Positions 22,029 to 33,227 of a stretch of DNA of 64,000 nucleotides are shown piece after piece. The stretch covers positions 8,744,001 through 8,808,000 of the forward strand of contig NC_088320.1 of the NCBI RefSeq assembly GCF_910592395.1. Direction: 5' to 3'. This DNA is from Lineus longissimus. Lineage: Eukaryota > Nemertea > Pilidiophora > Heteronemertea > Lineidae. A program made the position numbers and the translations under genes. The notes under the pieces are model-generated. The model made no database searches and was not told the origin of the DNA. It worked only from the letters and a program-made list of their open reading frames with translations. Every line of letters starts with the position of its first letter. Position 1 is the first letter of the stretch.

Positions 22029-25000
22029 GTATCCTTGAGGACGTTTGCTATCTATATATTATTACAGGACACGTATTTGGCGTAATTTGCTCTATCTGTT
22101 GATTAACCGCTTGGTGGAATTTGCTCATTTTTTGAAGTCTGAAGTATATTCGAAGCGCCGCGTAAACGGGGGTTTGAATAGCATCTTCGCACCTGCAGTG
22201 TGGTACAAATTGATATCTCGTCTGCGGGGAAGACCGGTAATCACTGGGTTCGATGTTGACTCGAAAGTCGCTGCGACCTGCGGTGTTGCATGCAATCTAA
22301 ACCGAAGATCGCAGCAATTCAAATACCTCGTTTGCGGCTACAGGTTAATTATCCTGCCTCTGTATTATATAAATATTTCCCGCCACTCAGGGTACATGTC
22401 GAATGTCATCGCCGGAATGTAGTGTCTACTGAGTTTTTGCGACGTTTAGGGCAATATTTAGTATCTCTATCTTACCAAACGGCTTTGTTTATTCTAAGAA
22501 CACTACAATTTTTTTCCAATTCACCTTTCAATTCTTTCCGCGATCGCCAGCGGCTCCACGTCGATCTCAAAAACCCTGCTACTTTCCTTAGTGCCCGCAC
22601 CACAAGCGTTCCGGTGCGTCTTTTATCATACCCTCTGTGCACTGATCCGGCAGACAAGAGATCGGGAAAAAAATACCCCGAAAAAATCATTTAAACTTCA
22701 CCAAAATCAAGGAGAGTGCACCAGAAGACCGTATTAATAAGATAACTCCATACCCGCCTCACCAGATAACATTGAAGAGTGTATTTTGAGGAAGATTTGC
22801 GATGATTCGCTACGGCCTGAAAGCTCTCAACCTGCGGTCTCGAGCTTTCAGGGCGTAGAAAACCGTCACTTGCTGATCCGGCGACTCAGAGACCGGTCAC
22901 TCAGTCGGTTTTCTTATTGTCATACCGTCGTTGCTGTTTGAAAATTTCCACCGATGGTTTCTTTGGACAACAGTGACCCTGACGGGATACATGGAGAAAT
23001 GTGGACTGGCTTGAGCGGGCAAAATTGCGAATACCACAAGGTCACGTTACGTGTCTCAGCCAATCATACCAGAAGCAAATCTCGACTTTCAACGCTTGTT
23101 TGTCCAGATTCCATGCGGTCACTAATATAATCCCGTTAACCACTCTTTGTTAATGCCTGTAGCGAGTACTGAAAACTAACCTTCCTATACCCTCATGAAA
23201 ATAAATGTTCAATCAACCCTGGATAAGTAACAAGTTTGCAGACAAAACAGGATTAATTTTATGAGGGTTTAAAGGACCATTGGCATTATTGAGGGCAATA
23301 TTACCCAGCTGTCGGCCGCCCAGTCACCTCCAATTCTGAGTTAGTAGTTTCCATCAGCAAATTGCACAAAAAAGGTAAAGTTCAAAATCTGACTGAATTA
23401 TCGTGCTTTTCCGTTGTTGACTGCGATTTGACCCGAGCTTGCTCTCCACGCATGGAACGATGCAATAGTAGGGCGTTTCCTGGAGCTAGGATCTACCCCT
23501 TAACGTCATGGTGCTTATACCGATTTTTCCGACGTCAAGCTGATGGCGCTTGATTACCCCGCAACTGCGACGATTAATGGAAATGGTGTGGCGTCTTAAT
23601 AGCGGAGTGACATGAACTCGGATCTCGGTGTGCACTCACGTGGCGGAAGAGGTCTTTAGGACTTGTACGTACTGAAAATAATGAATAACGCGTTTTTCTA
23701 CAATCTAAGAGCTGAAACAAAATTAGAAAAGCATCAAACACGTTCTGTAAAATAGTTTATGACAAACCAGAAGAAGAACAAACATACTGCAATAAAATAA
23801 AATTTCCGACTGCACTAAAAACTGCATTGTATTGATATTCATAGTAGCTAGACTGTGAACTGGAGGAAAAAGAAATGAGGCCATACACAATAACTGCAAG
23901 TGTAATCAAGCATACAAATTGGCTAAAACTTAATACTTACCGTATGTCAAAAAGAAAATTAGTTCAAAAAAACCTTTAACTTAAAAACCAGAAATATAGC
24001 CCATCTTTCGGCAGCTGTAGATCAGGCACCGGTCTACCGATTCAGACGATTCTTGTACCACTGAGCTCCATTTGCTCTCTACTAACCAATGGCGTTTACT
24101 TCTTAATTAGTCTTTCTGTTAAGCAATTCATCACCATGTTGCATTGCATGTACAGCTGTTTTTACAACTGAGCCCATAATTGAGGCAATGGTCCTGTTGT
24201 GTTTTTTATCCCCCTAGGTGCCGCTAGTGTACACACACATGAATAAGTAAGAAGTGTTGCCTAATATGCAAATTAGCAATGATAGCACACAGTGTTTAAA
24301 ATAGAATCTACTTTGATTAGTTTCCTTTCGTACTTCTCAACAACAAGGTTACAAGTAATACATGTGAAAACTTTGTAGTGTGTGCTTGTAGTATTCGGTG
24401 GAAAAGACCCCTTTGATGCAGGGGTGTCAGTTTGTAGTTGATGATGACCGTGATCTATCTTTCACCCCGTACTAATTTCAGCGTCATTTTGAGACCCTAA
24501 CCATTACAATCCTCCAAAAACTGCGACCACCAGGTAGGGGATGAAAAGTAGCAATTTCATTCCAAAATTGAGGAAATCCAAGTTAGAGATTTGTTTTAAC
24601 TACTCCGTTTTTGCCTATGTGTATATCTGTCTACAGTTTTTGAAATTTGTATTCAGTACGTGGTAATCATGGTAATACATGTCTGAAGTTTTCAATTATA
24701 CAATTCAAAGGCGTAGGCATCCTAAAGTGTACTATAAATTTGCTTTGGAACGCCTATGGAACGTCCAAGTTTGCAAAATACCTGAGAAGTTAGGCGGGAC
24801 ATTGCCCGTAACAACTGAGCCACTGATTCTTGCTGAACGATATGCCTCTGATCTTCACAAAACACATTACTCAGTGCATTCTGCACCGAGGCGTTCGTGA
24901 TGGCCAATCAATCCACCGCCCATGATGACCCAACTTCTTGCCTGCGTTTCAGAGGCTACAACTCGGCACATTATTTGTAACTGACAGTCGTCGGCATGCG

Positions 25001-25839
25001 GCGTGCCGAGGCCAATGTAGCAAATGATCAATACAAGTGGCCTGCACTTTATCAAAGCATATCGTCACTAGGCAACGCTTTGACAATTTAATGCAGGTTA
25101 TTGAGAAAATACTGGCCAAAACATTGAGAAGGAATCTGACTTTGTCTGATAATGATACAGAATGAATAAGGACAGGTGAACGTGTTATCATTTTATTGCA
25201 CTCGGTACTATGAAGTATTCATTGGTACTGGACTGCCATAGAGAGGTATAATTTTGCAAACTTAAATTTTGATGGCAAGTATAGATGTGCAAACATGGTA
25301 AAAGAGTTTCTGGAGCCACAAACGAAATAATTTGCCTTACCTTCTCGTGGAATCACCCATTTTAACTCAATCTAGCCAATGACAACAGCGAAATCTCTCT
25401 GATACTGTCAATAATAATCAGGCCTAAAATAAGAAAAATATTTCGTACGTCATTACTGTAAAAAAGTGGTTTCTATTGTCAGTTAATCTTAGATGAAATA
25501 TATTAAAGATAGGTCGGTTTTCAGAATGACGCCACTCGACGGCAAGCGACGTCCAGTCGCAACATAGGCACAGCCAACTTGCAAAGCACTTGAAATGTGA
25601 GCTCAAATGACGTCGAATGAAATATGCTGCGGATTTTGTTAACTTCTTCAATCGATTTGTATTTTCCGATCGCTTTTGTGAGCCTTTTACCACATCGCTC
25701 GGTTCCCCAAAAAAACGCACTGCCATAATATCTAACTAACACTCCCTCCATTAATATACCGTCACATAAAGTGACTGTACGCAGACGTTATTGATGCATT
25801 GTTATACACTCTCCCGGTATTCGGTCCTACGTTTATTTC
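22029..25839. other. 3.8 kb without a recognised gene
   Basis: Several 60-134-codon ORFs, overlapping on both strands, have no recognisable domain. One hairpin is at 22810-22858. Otherwise nothing is supported. Confidence 0.4.
22810..22858. repeat. 17-bp inverted repeat (hairpin)
   Basis: CTACGGCCTGAAAGCTC (22810-22826) faces GAGCTTTCAGGGCGTAG (22842-22858): 16 of 17 pairs, 15-base loop. Confidence 0.8.
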
Positions 25840-27132
25840 ATATAGACCCACTGAAATTTGCATAGTCCCTCTACAACAGTTTGATCATCCACACACTGAT
25901 CCAGTGTGTAATAGCACGCTGCTTGTAACATTGATTGAATAGCCTTCTTGTCATGCCTCGATAAAAAAATATTTTGTTGTGGTAGTTTTTTTCATAACAC
26001 TGTGAAGTGTATTGTGTCAAACAGATTATACGTATTAAAGACGTAAATTTTAACAATGACTGGTCTAGTCAGGTGCGGGTAAGTTCAATACCTGGCAATT
26101 GGCAATTGGCGATTGGCGATTGGCACGATGTGCCAAAAATATATCAAATGCTATAAAACGAGGGTGTATTGATGGTATTATTCTATATGACGAAATTCAA
26201 AATTTTTTGCTGAATTCACAGGATCCAAATGACGTCACTCCCAACAATACAATAATATACTGTCGAACAGGGTCCACTGCTCTTTAAACAGTTCAGCCAG
26301 AGAATGATGAACATAATGTACAGTCCATCAGGAGCTGTTCCGCATCCCTAGCATCCTGGGGAAATCAAGGAGTGGCAGTAACACCTCCTGATTTTTTGTA
26401 GGATGCATTGCTAGTATCTTATTACTGTTGAGTCCTAAAGGAAGAATCACCACTTTTTAAAAGCTTTCTCTGGGGCTACCCCGATTTACTATGTGCCCCA
26501 ACGAACTGCTCTATATTTCCTGGTCCCACAGGAGCTGTTCCACATAACTGTTATCTCATTGCTGCAGTGTAGACTGGTAGAGTCCATCAATTTATTATCT
26601 ATCTCAGCTGAAGTGCCCTGAAGGATGTCTCGAATCTAGCCTGCAGCTTATCCAACTTTCATATTTGCCAACCGCCAATTGCCAATTGCCGATTACCAGG
26701 TATTGAACTATAACCCGTCACGGGCGCTCAGTGTTGCAGTGAACTGTGATCTGGTGACAGCACGACTGATCAAGGATTTGTGAATTCATGCAGGTTTCTC
26801 GCATGAATCTATTTTCCCAGCCATGTGACCTTCCTCGGCGTTGCTCAGCCAATGAAAAACCTCTCTTTTTTATTCTTATGTATGGATCGTATTTTTGCAA
26901 ATTTGGACGAAAAAAGCCGTTTCGCGCGGAAACGATCCCACGTCCTTCATTTGAAAAAGTAGAACATTGCGCGCATGCGTATCCAACCTTAGATGCGTGC
27001 CATTATGACCCCAGTTGGCCGTCGACGCGATTGTTCCCATTTTTGGAGGTAGCTGGGGAACCAACTGCGGCAGAGCCAGTAAACCAAGTGAGACTTGGCA
27101 ACGATGATTACCATTGACTACGCGTGGAAAAT
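25840..27132. repeat. dispersed repeat A, copy 1 (interrupted)
   Basis: Collinear with 55810-56458: shared landmarks run from AGTCCCTCT...CAGTTTGATC and CACACTGATCCAGTGTGT to TGAGACTTGGCAACGATGAT. This copy is 640 bp longer because a MITE sits at 26077-26716. The shared sequence has short ORFs but no protein family. Class unknown. Confidence 0.8.
26077..26716. mobile_element. 640-bp MITE nested in repeat A
   Basis: Ends are inverted: GGGTAAGTTCAATACCTGGC at left, and TACCAGGTATTGAACTATAA then CCC at right. Next to the left end, a 7-bp unit (GGCAATT/GGCGATT) is tandemly repeated, mirrored at the right. It interrupts repeat A where the 56-kb copy is continuous, and it is flanked by GTCAGGTGC and GTCACGGGC, a 9-bp target duplication with two differences. 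No transposase inside. Confidence 0.75.
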
Positions 27133-27366
27133 GGTTGTTATTATGACGTTTTAATAGAGGGTGCTACATTTTTCGCGCAAAGTGATGCAATGACGTCTCC
27201 TCGAATGCGCTCCGTCCTTGCTCTGTTGTGGACCGCTCCAGGATACTTCCAAAATCGGGGAGATATATTCATTTCAATCGCAAATCCCACACGAGTGGGA
27301 CCTCTGAGGAATCAGACTACACCCGAGCGATGGTCTTTGGCTTGGAAACTATGTTCAGATCTAAAA

Positions 27367-27796
27367 CCTGCAGCACACTAGCCGCCAACTTCGACGTTCA
27401 CAGGCGTTTTTCGCCGCATGAGTCCCGAACGCCTGAAAAATCCCTAGTCTGCTACGAACGGCGTCGGCGAACGCGACTTGACGCGACTTGCCGCAACTAA
27501 ACGCCAAATATCTAACATGTTTGATTTTTGACGCGTGTCGCCGCGCTTGAACGCAAGAAGAAGCCAGGTGTGCTGCGGATGGCCGCCTGACTTGGCGTCG
27601 GCGGCGAGGCTATGGCCAATCAGCTTGCGTCTTGATGTCACATGATTTCAAAATGGCAGCCTAAAGTGGCGGAAAAGACGCTACTGGACGCCAATTCTGC
27701 GCAGGTGTGCTCTGACCGGGAGCCATTGGCCGCCAACTTTGGCGCCGAGAGGCGTCAGCCGAATGCTTCTTGTCGCCAAAGTTGGCGTGCTGCAGG
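27367..27796. mobile_element. CpG-rich MITE-like element
   Basis: 430 bp with CCTGCAGCAC at the left and GTGCTGCAGG at the right, followed inward by GCCGCCAACTT and AAGTTGGCG. The interior is far richer in CG than its surroundings and repeats GCGTC/GGCG words. It would look like a CpG island but has no linked gene. Target duplication unclear. Confidence 0.55.
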
Positions 27797-27954
27797 CTTA
27801 AGTGATGGGCAACTTTTTTAGGTCGGAAATTAGCCCAATGAGGACAGAGTTTATTCAGGAATCATAAATTTTTTTCAACACAATTTTGCCAAAAACGAGT
27901 ATCCCTAGGGGTTCCCACTGCGCATCTTAGAAATAAAGTACATGTATATAAAAT

Positions 27955-28245
27955 AACACAATTTTTTGAATAATCGACGCAGAATTTTGTTGAGACTAGC
28001 TTTCGACACTACCGTGTCTTCTTCAAGGTCTGTCAGGGAAAAGTTTTAAATAGCATTAAATACAACCAAACAAAAAGAGCACAGTGATTGTTGGCATAAC
28101 TGGAGCTCACAAAACAACATAGGCATTACAGTACGAAATAGGGAATAACAGGTACAAATGGACAGAAAATGGATGATGACGGAATATAGGATGAAAGAGT
28201 GAAATACAAATAAGACGAAACTAAAAGGAACTTCAAAGTACACTG
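27955..28245 (-). mobile_element. Penelope-like element, 3' part
   Basis: On the minus strand this reads into a compact motif: CTTGAAGA, then a perfect 5-bp stem GACAC-GGTA-GTGTC, then GAAAGC (28001-28026). That is the layout of the hammerhead ribozyme core carried in Penelope-like terminal repeats, with one core base changed (T for C). The coding part of the element resumes at 32204 on the other side of the foldback insertion. Confidence 0.55.
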
Positions 28246-28250
28246 TAAAA
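28246..28250. repeat. target-site duplication TAAAA (left)
   Basis: TAAAA directly precedes the foldback element and is repeated at 32199-32203 directly after it. Confidence 0.8.
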
Positions 28251-28313
28251 CAGGGTGTCTATAAACCGAAGACCAAAGACCGAAGACCGAAGATCGAAGA
28301 TGGAAGACCCCCC

Positions 28314-29530
28314 CAAAACTATAAAACGAAGATCCCCCCAACTATAAAAGGAAGACCCTAATGTCAACTATAAAACGAAGATCCCCCCAACTATAAAAGG
28401 AAGACCCTAATGTCAACTATAAAACGAAGATCCCCCCATCTATAAAAGGAAGACCCTAATGTCAACTATAAAACGAAGATCCCCCCAACTATAAAAGGAA
28501 GACCCTGATGTCAACTATAAAACGAAGATCCCCCCATCTATAAAAGGAAGACCCTAATGTCAACTATAAAACGAAGATCCCCCCAACTATAAAAGGAAGA
28601 CCCTGATGTCAACTATAAAACGAAGATCCCCCCATCTATAAAAGGAAGACCCTAATGTCAACTATAAAACGAAGATCCCCCCAACTATAAAAGGAAGACC
28701 CTGATGTCAACTATAAAACGAAGATCCCCCCAACTATAAAAGGAAGACCCTGATGTCAACTATAAAACGAAGATCCCCCAACTATAAAAGGAAGACCCTG
28801 ATGTCAACTATAAAACGAAGATCCCCCCAACTATAAAAGGAAGACCCTGATGTCAACTATAAAACGAAGATCCCCCCATCTATAAAAGGAAGACCCTAAT
28901 GTCAACTATAAAACGAAGATCCCCCCAACTATAAAAGGAAGACCCTGATGTCAACTATAAAACGAAGATCCCCCAACTATAAAAGGAAGACCCTGATGTC
29001 AACTATAAAACGAAGATCCCCCCAACTATAAAAGGAAGACCCTGATGTCAACTATAAAACGAAGATCCCCCCAACTATAAAAGGAAGACCCTGATGTCAA
29101 CTATAAAACGAAGATCCCCAACTATAAAAGGAAGACCCTGATGTCAACTATAAAACGAAGATCCCCCCAACTATAAAAGGAAGACCCTGATGTCAACTAT
29201 AAAACGAAGATCCCCCCAACTATAAAAGGAAGACCCTGATGTCAACTATAAAACGAAGATCCCCCCAACTATAAAAGGAAGACCCTGATGTCAACTATAA
29301 AACGAAGATCCCCCCATCTATAAAAGGAAGACCCTAATGTCAACTATAAAACGAAGATCCCCCAACTATAAAAGGAAGACCCTGATGTCAACTATAAAAC
29401 GAAGATCCCCCCAACTATAAAAGGAAGACCCTAATGTCAACTATAAAACGAAGATCCCCCCAACTAGAAAAGGAAGACCCTAATGTCAACTATAAAACGA
29501 AGATCCCCCCATCTATAAAAGGAAGACCCT
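28314..29530 (+). repeat. 49-bp tandem array, left arm of foldback
   Basis: About 25 units. Each unit is two related halves, AACTATAAAACGAAGATC + C-run (23 bp) and AACTATAAAAGGAAGACC + CTGATGTC (26 bp). C-run length varies (4-6), giving 46-49-bp units. Units with ATC in place of AAC always end CTAATG, and most AAC units end CTGATG; the two types alternate between about 28430 and 28680, a 98-bp higher-order unit. Confidence 0.95.
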
Positions 29531-29543
29531 GGTGGTTTTAGAC

Positions 29544-31391
29544 CCTCAAGTTCAGTTACTGCAGACTTGCACGTCATAACACGTGACTGAGCATCTGTAT
29601 TTCAACAAGCAAGCTAGCCTGAGTGCGGCGTAGTGACATAGGAGATCAGATCATTCAGGTAAATTCCGGATTTTCCTAACACTGCATTTAGGAGTTGGCG
29701 ACCGACCTGCCAGTCTCGACCCATGATGGTGGAGCCTAACCCCTGGGGACGAGATTCTAAATTACCAAGTCACCCAGAGCAGGGAAACATTGAAACTGTT
29801 GGGGGGGGGGGGGGGGTAGCTATGGGTCGATGCGCTGCTCGGAGAAAACAAGTGTTCTGGCAATCTGGCAGGGGTTCCGAAGGTCTCCCAAGTCTTGAAA
29901 ACTTTTTTTTTCTCTTATCTGTAAATTCCATTATGGAGGTAAATCACTTTTTGTATACATGTACCTCCAGGATTCCATGGAGCCGACACATGTAATTATC
30001 ACTTGGCTCACTCCAAGGAATTGTCAGTTTTTTCAAAACAGAAAACAACTTGTTTGTGTAAAACATGATGATCAAACTTTATTCACTCAACAACAAGAAA
30101 TCAGCAGTAAAATCATATCTGAATGATTGAGTACAGAAGTGGAGGCTTCTCATTAATTTTATGCACACATGTATTAAATTTACATTAATGGACTAGTTCT
30201 TATAAGTGTATTCGATTGATATGATTACCTGTGACTGGAAGAGACCGTACGGAGATCAATTTTTTTCATGAACCAAGATAGTGCTCACCTTGGTACTGGT
30301 ATTTTTTCATTAGGAAATGGTCAAACTTGTCAGATGACCATTTGCCATGAGATATCCATCAATTATGCTGGACTTGACAAAAAAAATAGCTGGACTTGAT
30401 AAAAAATAGACGACTTTTACCTCAGCAACCCTGAGAGAGACTAAGCAGTGACCCTGAGAAATACATAAAGATCACGTGAAGATTATTATACTGTTATATA
30501 TGTTGTCTCATCGCTAGAAATACTTAGTAGCCATTAGTCTAAGGTTGCCAAAACAGGAAAAGATGCCGAAATTTCGTCCATGAGTTACTGTCATCCAAGT
30601 TCATATCTACAACTTTTGAAAAACTTGCTACCGGTACACTAATGTTTACCATTACACTTGTTACAGAGAAGCAAATATTTCCTATAGACACGGTAGAATA
30701 GAAGCAAACATACTATACAGACTATACGCGCAGTGCACTTGTACCACATGAATCATACCCCGAAAAAAATGAGATCCATGAAATGTACTACGCATAATTT
30801 TTGTAGTTGCAGTAAGAACAAGTCAAACAATTAGATACAATGAGAGATAGACTGAAACCAATGCTGCTGGAACCAGTGAAAAGGCAAACAGCTTTTTGAA
30901 AGAGAAACAGGAATATTATACTAGTACATTTCTGAACCCTCTGAGGCCCATACATGCAAATCAATTTGACAAAAGAATGATTGTCGCATGGCAATACTTG
31001 TATGCCAACTGTGAAATTACATAAAACTTCCTGCAAGTCTTTAACCTTTTACACATTAAGATTTTCAAACCAGTCGTCTAAAGTGCAGTTTGAACCCCCC
31101 CCCCCCCACACACGCACGCGCACACACACGCATATCTAATGAACTTGAATTATATTTCCATATAAATTTCAGAGAAACTGGTAGGAATAGGGCTCTGTTT
31201 CTTTACTGAATCAAAAAGGGCAGAGAATTCAGAGTAAATCATGATTTCACACTATTTTTCCTCCCTTCAGTAGAGCACGTCCCACAACAAATTCAGTGAA
31301 CCACTACAATTATTGATGTCCCTCCCTCAGAAAGTTATCACTTTCTGTGTTTTCACAAGCACAATCCTGCTACCTGAACGGGCTTAATTGA
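29544..31391. other. core of the foldback element
   Basis: Non-coding by inspection: the two ORFs over 80 codons have no motif and contain a poly-G run (about 29801-29815). A C13 run leads into a CA/CG alternating tract (about 31097-31131). The two runs sit toward opposite ends of the core. Confidence 0.6.
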
Positions 31392-31404
31392 GTCTAAAAC
31401 CACC

Positions 31405-32130
31405 AGGGTCTTCCTTTTATAGATGGGGGGATCTTCGTTTTATAGTTGACATTAGGGTCTTCCTTTTCTAGTTGGGGGGATCTTCGTTTTATAGTTGACA
31501 TTAGGGTCTTCCTTTTATAGATTGGGGGATCTTCGTTTTATAGTTGACATCAGGGTCTTCCTTTTATAGTTGGGGGGATCTTCGTTTTATAGTTGACATC
31601 AGGGTCTTCCTTTTATAGTTGGGGGGATCTTCGTTTTATAGTTGACATTAGGGTCTTCCTTTTATAGATGGGGGGATCTTCGTTTTATAGTTGACATCAG
31701 GGTCTTCCTTTTATAGTTGGGGGGATCTTCGTTTTATAGTTGACATTAGGGTCTTCCTTTTATAGATGGGGGGATCTTCGTTTTATAGTTGACATCAGGG
31801 TCTTCCTTTTATAGTTGGGGGGATCTTCGTTTTATAGTTGACATTAGGGTCTTCCTTTTATAGATGGGGGGATCTTCGTTTTATAGTTGACATCAGGGTC
31901 TTCCTTTTATAGTTGGGGGGATCTTCGTTTTATAGTTGACATTAGGGTCTTCCTTTTATAGATGGGGGGATCTTCGTTTTATAGTTGACATTAGGGTCTT
32001 CCTTTTATAGTTGGGGGATCTTCGTTTTATAGTTGACATCAGGGTCTTCCTTTTATAGTTGGGGGGATCTTCGTTTTATAGTTGACATCAGGGTCTTCCT
32101 TTTATAGTTGGGGGGATCTTCGATTTATAG
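31405..32130 (-). repeat. 49-bp tandem array, right arm of foldback
   Basis: About 15 units of the same 49-bp repeat in the opposite orientation. It shares the rare variant AACTAGAAAAGG in the second unit from the inner edge with the left arm. Alternation of the ATC/CTAATG and AAC/CTGATG types is clear between about 31650 and 31970. Confidence 0.95.
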
Positions 32131-32198
32131 TTTTGGGGGGGTCTTCCATCTTCGATCTTCGGTCTTCGGTCTTTGGTATTCGGTTTATAGACACCCTG

Positions 32199-32203
32199 TA
32201 AAA
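32199..32203. repeat. target-site duplication TAAAA (right)
   Basis: Matches 28246-28250 directly across the foldback element. Confidence 0.8.
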
Positions 32204-33170
32204 CATGGTGGGAGGCTAATACATTGATAACGTGTAATGAGTAAGAATTTAAACCGTTTGGAATCTAATTTAGCTACAAGTTTTTGTTCTGATGTGAGTC
32301 GTTGTTTAGGGTCAGGAAGAAAGCCTTGTAGCTCAGTGATCCTTATGCTATTTATGGAATGTCTGGGATTATTGAATGGGTTTCTTGTTTTATTGGTTGT
32401 TTGTGACGATTCATCCTATGTCTTTGTGACTGGCTCGTTTCATTAATAACATGTATTATGGCAGGGATAAAAACGTATCGAATAAACAAGATAAGCCGAG
32501 TTACAAGAGAAATGTCCAGATGGAATAAAATTGTTTGTGTTTTTAGGAATTTGAATATTGTTGTCAGTAAAGATGTGGGGGCAGAGTTTGCATCGTTTTC
32601 CTTGGCAAGGGAATCTGCCAGTGGGATCGAAGAAGAGTTAACGAGCATTTACCTTGCACAAGTGTCTAAGATTCGGGGGTTGCATGGAGGCTATCACAGG
32701 TGGTGAGGGGAGCAAACGTTATTTGTAGGTTCATTTTTTGCATGCTGATTTGTAGATCACGTGCGATATATGCTTGAGTTTCACCAGAGATGATTTCTGT
32801 GTCATCATGAGAGGGACTCTGTCTGGGGAAGATGTATCCTTATTATACCGCAGAAGGTTCTCTCGTGGAGTTGACTTCGTTCGAATCATCTCTCGTTCGA
32901 CAGTTGCAGGTTTGTATCCAAGATCATGAAATGCATCTCGGTGTTCCTCTGTTTGAAGGTCTCTAGTTTAAGTGTTAGAACAGAGTCTGTTGTAGCGTAA
33001 AGCTTGGCTGTATATGATGGATTTATTGGTATGAAGTGGTTGGTACTATTGAGATGAAGATACATGTATTCATCATTGGGTTTACGATGCACTGATGTTT
33101 CAAACAGGCCATCCTTTAGTGCGAACAGTTGACAATGACGATATATTTTTTAGAGGGGGGGGGGGAGGGG
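32204..33170 (-). mobile_element. Penelope-like element, coding remnant
   Basis: Minus-strand reading gives the end of a Penelope reverse transcriptase: LKDGLFETSVHRKPNDEYMY followed by LHLNS, matching the SVHRKPTD-YLH block. Further on is a degraded GIY-YIG nuclease tail (INETSQSQRHRMNRHKQPI). Stops and frameshifts separate the blocks, so it is dead. Its 3' end is displaced to 27955-28245 by the foldback insertion. Confidence 0.7.
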
Positions 33171-33227
33171 GCATTCGTCAACGAGAAATGAGAGATGACA
33201 AACTAAAACAGAAGTGGCTAAATGGTT

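Larger units (their letters stand above)
28251..32198. mobile_element. foldback transposon with tandem-repeat arms
   Basis: 3948 bp. Both ends start CAGGGTGTCTATAAACCGAA, facing inward, and TAAAA flanks both sides. After about 80 bp of GAAGACC-type short repeats, each arm becomes an array of a 49-bp unit: left arm 28251-29543 (about 25 units), right arm 31392-32198 (about 15 units, inverted). Inner edges also match (GGTGGTTTTAGAC and complement). The 1848-bp core has no convincing ORF, so the copy is non-autonomous. This structure fits the foldback (FB) class known from Drosophila and sea urchin; the family itself I do not recognise. It is inserted in a Penelope-like element. Confidence 0.85.

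Noticed and set aside
22290-22694. 134-codon plus-strand ORF
   Set aside because: No domain and no splice support, and it overlaps other frames equally open. Probably chance.
28314-29530. Regular 49-bp repeats that look like a CRISPR array
   Set aside because: There are no unique spacers: the whole 49 bp repeats, copy for copy, in eukaryotic DNA, and it is mirrored at 31405-32130 as an arm of a transposon.
29723-29995. 90-codon ORF in the foldback core as a transposase
   Set aside because: It consists largely of translated poly-G and low-complexity sequence; no catalytic motif.
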